Origin: Apostichopus parvimensis | Taxonomy: Eukaryota > Echinodermata > Holothuroidea > Aspidochirotida > Stichopodidae | DNA length: 23,085 nt | Direction: 5' to 3' | Assembly: GCA_000934455.1 (NCBI GenBank) | Contig: KN890545.1 | Coordinates: 7,834-30,918 of the forward strand | Shown here: one piece after another, positions 10,175 through 20,259 of the stretch | How positions within the stretch are numbered: the first letter of the stretch is position 1 | How the letters are laid out: each line of letters starts with the position of its first letter | Made by a program: the position numbers and the translations under genes | Notes under the pieces: generated by a model | What the model saw: only the letters and a program-made list of their open reading frames with translations | The model's database searches: none | What the model was told of the DNA's origin: nothing

Positions 10175-10208
10175 AACCACTGATCTGTACACTAACAGAT
10201 CAGTGGTT
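10175..10208. repeat. Perfect inverted repeat, 14-bp arms, 6-nt loop
   Basis: AACCACTGATCTGT at 10175-10188 is followed after six bases by its exact reverse complement at 10195-10208. It sits about 220 bp upstream of the LSM12 start codon. Exact 14-bp arms with such a short spacer are not expected by chance in this length of DNA. It could form a cruciform, a hairpin in an upstream leader, or be the remnant of a foldback element. Confidence 0.9.
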
Positions 10209-10209
10209 T

Positions 10210-11430
10210 CAACACGTGTTGTAAATGGGTTCCAATGAGTAGGAGCAGAAACAAGGGTTCGACATATGCCACATGATTTTTTTTAAATTTTAATTTTGAG
10301 GACATTATTTCCATGTACTCAAAAGTATTTATTCATATAACTTGTTATACTATATCGAGATACACTAAACAAAACGATTTCAGATAACTGTGGTAAATTC
10401 GGGTAATATAAATCTTTGAAATTACGTAACTCTAGTTATAGAAGTATAGTAGGAGGGTGTGACGTCACATGAATAATCCAAAACTTCTCAATCAAAATTA
10501 TCAGTTTTTAAAACGGACCAGCATCTCCGTAGGTTTCGAAAGAAACCAAAAGACTAGCCACTCCCTTTTCTCACTCAAGAGATATAGTGGAGAGGGATGC
10601 ATGAGCTTAGGAAGTTTTAAGATTTAAATCTACATTTCAGATGAAGTTGTGCAGTTATCTTTTTCGAAGGTGCGTATTATGTCGATTGGACCAATCGACT
10701 ACAAAATACACAGGTCAAAATAATATATAGGCCGAAGTTTAAAGTCAACAAGGGGCAGTAAAAAAAAAACGCAAGGCCTTAAATTTTGAATCGGAGATTC
10801 CTGATTCTCAAAGGGATGTATGATTCACTCTGTGTATGTTTACAAATAACGTATGCAGCATGTTACGGTATCCTTATCTGCATGGGATCCTTGTGTATAA
10901 AGTTACTATATCGTACAACAATATATATAACTAGGTGACCGTATATATGCTTACATCATCTTATTGAATGGTTTTGGTGCGTTCCATAATAAACGCCATC
11001 GAGGGTGCATGCCTGTACATCACATACCTAACTCCTGATTGCGCGATCGGAACAAGAACAGTGACCTCGATAGCCAAGCCGGTCTCCAGAGACAATTACG
11101 TCAAGCCCTCTATATGAAAGCCTAACATTTTCACTCATGTTAATAATGAACAAATGAGGATACAATCTTTATCCCGAATTTCCCTAAACGACGGTTTATA
11201 TGCGAGGGGTGAGTTGGGTCGGGCTATGAAAACCGAGGCTCAGCTGGTAAAAGAAAGAAAAAGGCCGAGTTGAATGTGATTGGAACATTTCGCAATCTCG
11301 TTTTGTTAAGCTGTTATATTTTCTTCACCGAGATCTAGCATATATAAAGAGATCGTTTACGCTGCCCCCGGTAAGAAAATTAATCACCAGTCACTTGTTG
11401 ACATGCAGCTGTCTTCAACCTAGTTTTTAT
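10210..11430. other. Upstream region of LSM12, no clear gene
   Basis: No coding exon can be supported with confidence. A block at about 11020-11120 is richer in CpG than its surroundings and has a donor-like GTTAG|GTATGTG on the minus strand. It has competing open frames on both strands, so I do not call it. A very strong minus-strand acceptor (TTTCTTTCTTTTACCAG) ends at about 11245, but the sequence after it is quickly closed by stops, as for a leader exon. Confidence 0.4.
10458..10469. promoter_or_regulatory. Full CRE palindrome (TGTGACGTCACA)
   Basis: A 12-bp perfect palindrome contains the CREB/ATF octamer TGACGTCA. It lies about 500 bp upstream of the LSM12 start codon, a plausible distance for a promoter element. 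Only the sequence match is visible. Confidence 0.5.
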
Positions 11431-11438
11431 TAACTCAC

Positions 11439-11500
11439 CTATTTTTATCGGTATTCTGCGAGGCCGCTGCAGCCTTGTCGTCGCCTCCGTTCGCTTTCAT
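11439..11500 (-). CDS. Candidate first coding exon or upstream ORF in a CpG-rich promoter block
   Basis: On the minus strand an ATG at 11500 opens 20 codons (MKANGGDDKAAAASQNTDKN) ending in a split AG| codon at a strong donor (AATAG|GTGAGT). The hydrophilic Ala/Asp/Lys-rich sequence and high CpG content are typical of a first coding exon of a housekeeping gene. It points towards LSM12, about 1.5 kb away. No acceptor just upstream of the LSM12 ATG matches its phase. It may therefore be a leader exon with an upstream ORF, the first exon of an alternative LSM12 isoform, or part of another gene whose next exon I cannot find. Confidence 0.35.
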
Positions 11501-11640
11501 CCTTCCGTGCCACCTTAGTTCCCAAGGGGTCGACTCAATGCATCGCGGAGTACGACCCTACGGGCTAACATAAATAATCAGCGAAACGTCACCACAGGGT
11601 GGGTTGTTGCCGTGTATGATAACCAGCCGCCATACTATAA
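11460..11640 (-). promoter_or_regulatory. CpG-rich promoter-like block
   Basis: CpG dinucleotides cluster here (GCGAGGCCGC, TCGTCGCCTCCG, CATCGCGGAGTACG) against an AT-rich background. On the minus strand the block contains ATGGCGGC at 11626-11633, a partial YY1-type motif, and GTGACGTT, a half CRE. Together with the first-exon-like sequence at its downstream end it suggests minus-strand transcription towards LSM12. Confidence 0.4.
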
Positions 11641-11683
11641 CGGCAGTCTTAGTTTGTTTGATTTCGTTATCGTGAGGGTTATA

Positions 11684-11705
11684 CCATGGTATTACCATAC
11701 CATGG
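11684..11705. repeat. Short hairpin, 9-bp arms, 4-nt loop
   Basis: CCATGGTAT and its exact reverse complement ATACCATGG are separated by TACC. The sequence is built from repeated TACCATGG/ACCATAC units and may simply reflect a short palindromic tandem. Confidence 0.7.
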
Positions 11706-12400
11706 CAGGGTATTTACTTCCATCGCTGCACTTCTAGTTTCGAGAAATTTTGGAAAAATTAAAACGAAGCTGTGGACGATATCCATCTAGAGTGGTAAAT
11801 AGGTCCTGCTAACTTTTACCAAACAAATATTGATCGTCTGAGAGTCATGTTAAATTCAGACGAAGGTAAAATATAGATAACATGGGTCAAATACGGCTAC
11901 TTTAGTGTCACGGTGTGAACATGTTGTTGGTTCTTCTCCTGATTCTGCATCATCATCCAATTATGATATTATTTGTTTAGTTTTATTTTACATTAATATC
12001 ACTCATAATGTAAAAATAAATCTTCGTAAAATCTGCTACCTTTTTTGGGGGGCAAAATTCAACGTTCAGCCTATATTTGCTCTATTGTTATTCCATGACT
12101 TTTGTATTTGTAACTTAGCCTAATTTTGCATACAAAAAACGGGGTGGATTTTATGTTTATTTTTATTGGCAGTAACTTTTGTGTGTATTTATCAGCTTTA
12201 ATTTCATTATCTTGAAGGAGCATAAACTTTACAGGGTTTCATATTGAACACTGAATCAGTAACTTGAGCAAAATCTGGCGGTAAGATATGGACCAGGCTT
12301 AAGACACGCTATACTTTCACTCAAAAAGTTCCTTTAACTTATAAAATTTTAGAGACAAATTGTCTGGCAATGTGAAATATTATAATTATCCCATCTGATT
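11706..12400. other. Non-coding stretch
   Basis: AT-rich sequence with no supportable gene. The open frame 11905-12123 is hydrophobic and lacks domain features. A six-G run occurs near 12047. Confidence 0.5.
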
Positions 12401-12407
12401 AGCTTTT

Positions 12408-12530
12408 GACCGATTCTACCATTTAATAACAGCATTGACCGATTCCATTAGTCATTGTCAATTACGACCGATTGCACCATTCCATATAAGACATTATGAC
12501 CAATTGCGCCATTCATTACAGACACAATTT
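12408..12530. repeat. Degenerate minisatellite, unit 29-32 bp, four copies
   Basis: The motif GACCGATT (last copy GACCAATT) recurs at 12408, 12437, 12466 and 12498, giving spacings of 29, 29 and 32 bp. Each is followed by a diverged CCAT-containing segment such as gcaccattccatataagaca. The copies differ substantially, so the array is old. Confidence 0.75.
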
Positions 12531-12649
12531 ATAGCCAAGCATTATTATACACCCATTATTAATATTCCTATACAAATTTCGTTGAGCAATCTTTTTTGGC
12601 ATTGTACCACCGACTTAACCCCAGGGGTTTAAGAGCTCTTGCAGGTGTG

Positions 12650-12662
12650 AGGTCAAAGGTCA
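12650..12662 (+). promoter_or_regulatory. Perfect DR1 nuclear-receptor element
   Basis: Two AGGTCA half-sites in direct repeat are separated by one A (AGGTCAAAGGTCA). This is the consensus for RXR heterodimers and HNF4-type receptors. It lies about 130 bp after the minisatellite and is not close to any recognised gene, so function is unproven. Confidence 0.4.
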
Positions 12663-15640
12663 CAATTATCCCCTCGTATGTCTGTAGTCCCCGTCATAAA
12701 CCCAACAGGACGTCTCTCTTATACCAACTATAGCTTGGTCAATTATTTTACATTGTCTTTTTTATAAGGAATTAATCCATTTTCCCTTAGATACGATTTT
12801 CTCAATAAGAGACAATTAAAATCTGAAAACGACAAGGAAGTCGGCTCAATTAAATGGAATTTTACATTGTTTAAATATATATTGATGAGTCTTCACTGAG
12901 ATGGACGTGTAGTGCTTCTCTCTCTCCCTTTTGTTCTTTCATTTTCTTTTAAGAGACGGGGATGGGGTGGGTCGAATGATGAACATTTGGTCACTTTATC
13001 GACCTACATAAAATATACAAATTTTTGACCGTTTGACAGTCAATTTTCACAAATATACCAACCTCGGCATTAAACCAAAAAAATAATAAAAAAAAGTATA
13101 AAATGTTACACTACTTGCCAAGTTGCCTCTCTAAACGTTTCTAAATAATGTTAGTAAAACTAAGTTAACTATAACCAACCTAATCGATATAATGGGACAT
13201 CTTATTTTATTCAGTTTTATAACTAATTTTTAAAGTTATTAAGTTACTAAATAGTTATTATTTCATAGCAATGTACCCTTATATAACTGTATTCAGACTT
13301 ACCACAACAGTGAACCAAAAAAATTAAATAATAAATCTTCCCTTTGGTAGGGGATAAGAAAAGGATAATCCGTCACGTTGTCATGGTGATATATAAAGAG
13401 CAGAAACATTATTTAGGACAATGTATACGCAGTAAAATAGCATGGAATTTTGCAGAAAAGCTACCACGACACAATTTCTGGGGAAAACTCACCTCCCCCT
13501 CCCTCCCCCTAGCTCCCATATACCCTCCCTCTCATCATTATGTGCAAGGCTTAGTATACAATTCGAGGATATACAGGCCATTAATATGCTAAATTATGTT
13601 TTATTACGTAGTTGTTTAAAGCGCCTAAAATATTTAGATATGAAAATCATTCTTTATTTGCTTAAAAAAAAATGATAGCGACTCATTTTATTTCTTTGAC
13701 TACCTCTCTGTCATATCAAATGATTTAAGAAAATGTTTAAAGGGGCCGTGAAAACTTCTGAAATCTTACACTGTATGTGATATGACATTTACAATTAAAG
13801 GTGTCGGCCGGCGGATGATGAAATATTGATGCTCGAATCAAATTCAATTTCTAGTAAACCATACAAATATAGGGTGAGTGGTTTCTCAGCTTTATCAATT
13901 GAAATCCCTTTCAGTAAAAACAAAAAAGAAGGCCTGATAAGACCAAAGGCTAACAGTTGATGTTTTCAGGTTGCATAGATGAAAAATGGTGACTGCTTTA
14001 ACTTAATAGAGACACCCATGAAGCGTCACAAAGTGTTACCTCGATAAGAATCCTTAACAATATGCAGCATACATGCATAAAATTCATGGAGCTATGCAAT
14101 ACCAGCTAAAGCCAAAATAACAGAACATGTACGTTACAAACCCCTAAAGTATACAAGCCGGGAACTACAGTAGCTTTATATAACCTATCATCGTTTTGAT
14201 TTTTGATGCCTGTATAAGCCGTCTGTTATGGATCAGTTTGATTTAACATTCATAACATTTGCAGGATGTTCCATCATTGCTTCTGTGACGAGATAAATAA
14301 CGACCCCGCATCCGATACCGGCCTTCCGTGTCGCATCGCTCCCTCTCTCTTCCTCCACGGTAGCTTCTAGAATCTCGATATTGGTTATTACTTATCGATA
14401 CGCCTGTTGCAATCCACCCACATGCCATTTTGTCGCCGTCGAAACTCGACATATGTCTGTCAGAGAGGCGTGACTGTACTTGGACTCTTTTTCCCCCCTT
14501 CAAGCCCACACAAGTCAAAGCATCGTTACCAAGGGACCAGTTTGGCGAGAGTGATTTGTAGGGCATCTACTCATACAGGGGTTGACTCTGATGAGCGTGA
14601 AATTCGTTCATAATTCATCAAGGGATATGCTCAACAAAGACCTTCCATCAAAGCAAGTAGTGTCGACCTTTATACCTTTCCCGTCTGTCTGGGAAATTAA
14701 AAGCAACTAAACGTTATACCAAATACAGGTATACCTAATTATGGAATGTGTAGGACTCTTCTGGGAACAAGTGTATATCACGGTAGGGAAGAGTAATGAG
14801 TGCATCGTCGTGTTGGACGCAACATGACGAGTATCGGTTATGAGTTACCAGCAGTCACTGAAACGCCTTTCCATAACGTGCTGACGTTATTTCTTAAATT
14901 TGAAAGATGGCCTGACGGTACAAATTCCCTTTTCTTTCTGTGGGAAGAAAATCATTACCTTAGACAACTTCTAACAGACTAGTTACTCAGTCGATTTCAA
15001 AATGACTGTTTACGACAACTTAAGTACTCGTTTTAACTTCCGATTATCTTTCTCTTAGGAGTTACCATCCTTGTTTAGTATTGTCAGATGAACAGTAGTA
15101 TTCATATAAGTAAATGAACAACGGAACACTGACTGGGAAAATTGACTTGGGAAAAGTCCATGGCCTAGATGTCATCTAGAGGTTAGGGGTTCAAATTTAG
15201 TTCTTACCATCAATTTCTTTGCTCTTTGCTACTCTTTTCTAATAATATTCTGTTAGAAATGAACTGTATCTCTGAATAGGTTTTTTTTTTTAATTTCTAA
15301 CGATGATGACGACGATGATGATGATAACGGAACAACAAGTTTCTCTACTCAGCAACAGCCTTAAAAGTATATGAGCAATTAGGAAAACATGACATTCTGC
15401 ATCGAACATGTTTTTATTTTCTCTGATCTGGTATTTTACAAGTTTCAGGGAATGTTTCACGTCGTGCACAAAGTATATATCCGAAAGACACATTCCGTAG
15501 CCTGACTCAACTCCTCGGTTGGAAGCACCGCCCAAATCCAATATAAGGACATTGTTCGATTGTAAACGGGTTATTTCCACAGTCTCTAATACATTAAATA
15601 AACCCACAAAAGTGCAATAAACTGTTCCACGAAATTACCA
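12663..15640. other. Non-coding stretch with a pyrimidine tract and a CpG-richer block
   Basis: No gene is supported. It includes a C/T-rich tract at about 13491-13530 and a more CpG-rich block at 14280-14620. The block has open frames on both strands (a 107-codon minus frame, 14243-14566, and a 68-codon plus frame) that show no recognisable domain. Its composition differs from the flanks, so a decayed element or an unrecognised exon is possible. Confidence 0.4.
15301..15328. repeat. (GAT/GAC)n trinucleotide microsatellite
   Basis: A short interrupted GATGATGACGAC array belongs to the same triplet family as the much longer arrays after 21333. Confidence 0.85.
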
Positions 15641-15647
15641 CATCCAA

Positions 15648-15666
15648 CCCCCCCCCCCCCCCCCCC
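15648..15666. repeat. Poly-C tract (19 C)
   Basis: An uninterrupted run of 19 C is followed by ACCCC. Another run of 11 C lies at 15901-15911. Exact lengths of such runs are often unreliable in assemblies. Confidence 0.85.
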
Positions 15667-15911
15667 ACCCCATTTTAAATCGATTAATGTTTAATAACAA
15701 TTTATAAAAGCGTTGTCATATCAACATGTATAAATATATCAGGGAGGTTACAAAGAGTTTAAATCGGACATTTTGTAATAGACTTGGCTCATGTTCTGTA
15801 ACGTATTTTCGATTTGGATGAGCATGTCTTGGAGAAATACGATGAGAGGATACAGGTTATAGTGTCATAGGGTGATGGACAGTCACCCCCCCTCATTCCA
15901 CCCCCCCCCCC

Positions 15912-17400
15912 AATATAACAAGCCGCTGTCCGCTTTATATTAATACCGTATAGAGCCCCAAATGGACTTTGACTAGTCCAGGGTAAATACAGCTTCCGAC
16001 GCTGTTTTGAAACAAGTGTCTATCATGTTATAAAGCATCAGTAGCTATGTATGACACAGTAAAGGTTCGGTCACTACCACCCTCTGCCACGGTAAGAGGC
16101 GATGGGGCCCGTGGGGAGGGGGGGGGTGATGTGTAGGCACAGGCGCCAATGCCCCTCCAGTTTTCATAAGTCACAACTGCCCTTCACGTTAATGAAATAT
16201 TCACATATTCCATATTTGAATTTGAAATTTGTCCTTTTGTTGTGTTTGCTTTGAATTTAAAACTTTCCTTTGTTTTACAAAAAAAGAAAGAAAAAAGAAT
16301 CCCCTTTTGTTGAAAACTTAGATATCACATTCAAAAATTGGACTTGTGTTCACGAATTACAGAGAGGATTCATTTGCTCATGTCATAGTCAATGTCCCGC
16401 TGCCACACTGGCAGGCTCGTGGTACAAAACTAGGACTATACAGTAGTTAATGTGTTCTCTGTGTGTATCGGGTGTGAAGTTTGTACCCTGAGTCTTATGA
16501 CGTCACGCATCACTCGGCGAACGGCTGAACGGATTTTAAGTCATTTGCGACCCTCCGCTTTTATAAGTAAACTGTTGAATCCCATAAAAACCATGAATAA
16601 AAAATAACTGTCTTGCACATAAAAGAATATATATATATTTTTCTTCAAAATATAGGGTATTATATAGCTCGTAGAAAGATCAGCAGAATACGACGTTTTC
16701 TCGACACTGACACCACCGGTATTTTTCTTCAAATTTTATTATCTTGTTCTCTCTTGCTTAACGCTTTTCTCTTATTTCTCTCTATAATTATGTACCCCTA
16801 CTATAAACAAAACATATTGAAAAAACCCACCAGAAGAACATTGACGTTATCAATGCGCAATGACTTAATTATGGAGATAAATGAATACATGCAGGCAGGC
16901 AGCAGTCCAAATATTCACACTAATTCTTCATTTGATTCGCATTCAGTAGCATTGTTTTGTGAAATAAAATAATATGACATTTACATTCGTATTTCATATC
17001 GGAAGAAAAATTTTGCTTTTGTAAGTTGATAATATATAAAATAATAATATTTCGACAACATTATTTTTCGCTCAACAATTTAACTAGATTGTTACGCTGT
17101 CAAACCAATTTCACTTCCTGAAAGATTCACTGGTTTATAGGTAGGATACGGTACACAATGATACCAAAATGGCTAGATATGCTAAATTGGCCACTGTTCA
17201 TAAGTGTAGGTGCACCGCCACCCCTCCCCCCTTTCCCCCCTCAGGACCCGTCCCTGACATTTATTGCGACAAGCTAACAATGTAGTTTCCATTTCTCAAG
17301 ATTTCATTTAATAATGATGGAAGATCAAGAGTTATGCGTCAAACACGACCAAATGAAATAATCACAAAGTTTGTAATAGTTACCATAGCAACCGTTTGAC
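15912..17400. other. Non-coding stretch
   Basis: No gene is supported. It contains G-rich and C-rich runs at about 16097-16128 and 17217-17241 and an AT-repeat near 16626. The longest non-repetitive open frame of the window is at 16613-16972 (119 codons). It has one hydrophobic segment and a polar tail, but starts in an AT repeat and matches no family I recognise. Confidence 0.45.
16498..16505. promoter_or_regulatory. CRE octamer TGACGTCA
   Basis: A perfect CREB/ATF octamer, one of three full copies in the window. It has no nearby recognised gene, and only the sequence match is visible. Confidence 0.35.
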
Positions 17401-17566
17401 CTACTGTTCCATTATAAAACGCAATTCTCTTATAATGAAGTCATTGAAACTCGCCAGATCTACGAGTTGAAATTTCAGGTAAAAGTTATATGTAACTCAT
17501 ATTTAACATAAAGTATTAAAAATGGCACCAAATAGAAAGAGAAAAGAAAACTAAATTCAAGGTCGA

Positions 17567-17578
17567 CGCGCATGCGCG
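17567..17578. promoter_or_regulatory. Perfect NRF1-type palindrome (CGCGCATGCGCG)
   Basis: This matches the YGCGCATGCGCR consensus of the NRF1 transcription factor, common in promoters of housekeeping genes. It is embedded in a small CpG-rich patch (GTCGACGCG to CTCGTTCGTTCG) in otherwise CpG-poor sequence. It lies about 130 bp upstream of a well-bounded exon candidate on the plus strand. Confidence 0.45.
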
Positions 17579-17710
17579 CCCACTCGTTCGTTCGTTTGAT
17601 TGATGTCGTATTTTTCTTACTATCTCTCTGACTATATTTATTGACGCTAATGTTACTTTAAGTATAAAATATATCATTTAATATGTTTTCCTTGTTTGCT
17701 CTTTCTGCAG

Positions 17711-17766
17711 GAAACATTACTGACCCGGTATACGGATTATGAGAGTGATCGAGGAACGTTAAAGGG
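17711..17766 (+). CDS. Candidate internal exon, 56 bp, unknown gene
   Basis: A long pyrimidine stretch and acceptor (TTTGCTCTTTCTGCAG) precede 56 bases ending at a consensus donor (GGG|GTAAGTCC). One frame is open through the exon (ETLLTRYTDYESDRGTLK); the other two have stops. A possible upstream exon ends at a CAG|GTAAAA donor at 17478 and would join in the same phase, leaving a 232-bp intron and an open frame back to about 17390. No start codon lies in that frame. It may be an internal coding exon or a leader exon. I recognise no family and find no clear next exon. Confidence 0.35.
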
Positions 17767-17799
17767 GTAAGTCCTTCGTCAAGGAATCTTTATACTACT

Positions 17800-20110
17800 A
17801 CCTTGTATAACCTGTTGCACCTGTAATAGCTATAGTTTGTGTCGAATTGCATAACGCAATACGTCATTCTAACCAATCTCATCCAAAACAGAGAAGGATA
17901 TTTTTCTAAAAAATTTGGGTGGAGCCCTTTTATCTATTTCATATAGCAGACATTATTTTGACTGTCATAATTAATTCCCATCATTCCAACGTTTCGTGGA
18001 CTTATATAGGTTATACACCAGACTAAACTTGCGAGTGTATTTTACCACCAAAATCGTGACAAATAAAGTCTTAAAGGCAAAATACGATACAGCTTTTAAG
18101 ACAACGTTTGTATTGGATAGATTCTTGAGGGTTATCGTCAGTACCATGAGTTCTGCTTCAGTGCTCCTTGCATGGTCAAAATGACAACGGTCTAACGGAA
18201 GCAAGCAACCGTGACTTTCCAATAAGTGATACGTGCATGTCAAGTGACAGGGTCTCTTCGAATTCCTACTACGCTGCATTCTGAGATGTGATTGGTGGGA
18301 TCCATTCCGTGGATTGATTTAACCAACCTCCTCAAAATGTACCCGAGATGCTAACAATACCAAGCAGTGACACGTCGTCACAATTAGTAATACTGAAAAT
18401 AACGGTAGTGATTAAATAATTAGATTTCATCTCCAGTCGTTTTGCAGTGGGGTATTTCGTATATAAGACTTCTTTCGTCAGGTGAATCCCGTAAACGTCT
18501 AATAATATTATTCTAAGCTAACGAGATCAAATTAATATTTTTAAAAGAAAGATGGAAGCGTATATTTAACAAGATAATACTAGATTACCCTGTTATAGTA
18601 CAAATTATTAATATATTTATTTTTTTATAAAAGTTGCGAAAAGGAAGACTTGTAACCGTTACTCTCCTGTATGAATATTTACATAAATATGCATAGATTA
18701 ATTTTCAAATAGGTTCTAACTTAATTTCACTTAAATAATGATCATCAGTTACACATCTTAAAATATATCTTCGATGATTTCAAACCCAGATTTGAAATTC
18801 GCGACTGCGAGTTTCTCTGTTGTCACTATGTACTGCAGTCAGAACATAGAAGTATATGGTTAGACTCAATGAGTTACTGTGTGAAGTTTATTCTGACCCA
18901 CTTGTCTCGTTCTCGTTCACGTTCTCGCAAAAAAAGGCAACTTTGCGTGAATTTTCACCGAGACTTGAAGCGAACCGAGAGCGCGTTTTCCCTGGAACAA
19001 TTCAGCACATTTCAATGGTAATAAGGAGTGACATCTGATTAATTCATTATTCGACGGGAATTTATCAAAAATCGGTCAAGAAATCTCGAACAGGTTTTGG
19101 GGTTAGCGACAAATGTAGAATCTGGATTGTTGCTTTACGACACAGTTATAATGTTAACCATTAAAGAGACATGGACCTTTAAAATGGCTTCTTTTTTTTC
19201 TTGAATTTGTTTTGATAAGTTTGGTGATGCCGTTACGATACTAAAATTCAATTTAAAAATAAGTAGGTCATTATATATACTTGATTTGGCACGTTCCAGT
19301 GCGGATATTGTGAAGTGAAACTCGTAATGAGAGTTTGAACAATATTTACGATATACTTTAAATGCGTTTAGCCTGAAATAGTATGCAAAATGTCCGGGCG
19401 AGGATATATCAAGGATTGAATAGAATCCATTAATAACTCGAATTAACTCGCAAAGTAATCTTCATTATGGTGAAAATATATTGACGGGTGCACTCAGAAC
19501 TGTGTTCAGCTACAATCTTATTTTGACTAATGCGCTGTAGGATTAAAAACAAAATGCTGACCAAACTCGGAAAGCTGTTCTCCCCCCCCCCCCGCCCCAC
19601 CCCCACCTCCGGCTTCTTCCTAATGTTCGCTCCGATGATCTGTCATGTTACATCTCTATTGCTGCTTCCATATATATTTATATATACGTAGAATAACACA
19701 CACGCATTCCAAGTCTTGGATATTTTGGGATCGCTGTGCTGATTTCGTGGAAAATGATTGTTAATTTGGAACCTAGAAGGGCTGCAATTGTATCTCAAGT
19801 CATTTCGAATTCAGTGACGTCACGACAGCATCGTCATTTCTGCATCGGTGTGCTGTCCAAAGGACTGTACAACTTCGTTCTGCAAATGTAAAAAGAAAAG
19901 AGAAAAATAAAGCAACAATTTCTTGTTAAATATTCGATCAAACTAGGTACTACATTTTGATTGGAACGCAGAAAGACAGATATTCGACCAATTGGATCAA
20001 ACTTAAAGACATCGAAGTCGAGACGTTATAGTATATCGTCTTATAGGCATGGGATAGAGGACAGAGGTGGAATGGGTACACGTGAGTACAGACGAGTTGA
20101 GTCCACTGTG
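17800..20110. other. Non-coding stretch
   Basis: No gene is supported. A short acceptor-donor pair at about 18448-18481 (TTTTGCAG ... TCAG|GTGAAT) is out of phase with the 17711 exon. An imperfect 9-bp-arm hairpin lies near 18795 (GAAATTCGC, GCGAGTTTC). A run of about 14 C, interrupted by one G, is at 19581-19600. Confidence 0.4.
19814..19823. promoter_or_regulatory. CRE palindrome GTGACGTCAC
   Basis: A ten-base perfect palindrome contains the CREB/ATF octamer, the third full copy in the window. No gene start is recognised nearby. Confidence 0.35.
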
Positions 20111-20115
20111 ATAGG

Positions 20116-20259
20116 TTCCAGGTTTTGGCTCTTTTGTACATTGCTCTTGAGCATGTTTTACTTTTACTGCTGTTGTTATTACTTTTAGGTTTTCTTAAGT
20201 TTGGTAATTTTATATTCCAGGTTTTGGTTCTTTTGTACAGTGCTCTTGGGCATGTTTTA
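20116..20259. repeat. Spaced 45-bp direct repeat, 99-bp period
   Basis: A 45-bp segment (20116-20160) beginning ttccaggttttggctctttt recurs at 20215-20259 with only a few substitutions. The 54 bp between the copies are unrelated. The overlapping 107-codon open frame (20125-20448) is largely a product of this repeat, with ALEHVLL and ALGHVLF as its echo. Confidence 0.9.

Noticed and set aside
11016..11115. Possible exon in a CpG-richer stretch with a minus-strand GTTAG|GTATGTG donor
   Set aside because: Competing frames are open on both strands, the in-phase minus frame ends in a stop at the donor, and no acceptor is convincing.
14243..14566. 107-codon minus-strand frame rich in Arg and Ser
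   Set aside because: Unusual composition follows from local CpG and triplet content. No motif or splice structure supports it, although a decayed element cannot be excluded.
15161..15197. tRNA-like boxes (TGGCCTAGATG and GGTTCAAAT), possible tRNA-derived SINE
   Set aside because: The boxes are only about 25 bp apart, no cloverleaf can be drawn, and no repeat tail is seen. At best it is a deleted remnant.
16613..16972. 119-codon open frame on the plus strand with a hydrophobic segment
   Set aside because: It begins in an AT repeat, no family is recognised, and a frame of this length is plausible by chance when 23 kb is read on both strands.
18448..18481. 34-bp acceptor-donor pair that could be an exon after 17711-17766
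   Set aside because: Joining it in phase gives an early stop, so it cannot continue that frame. It could only be a leader exon.
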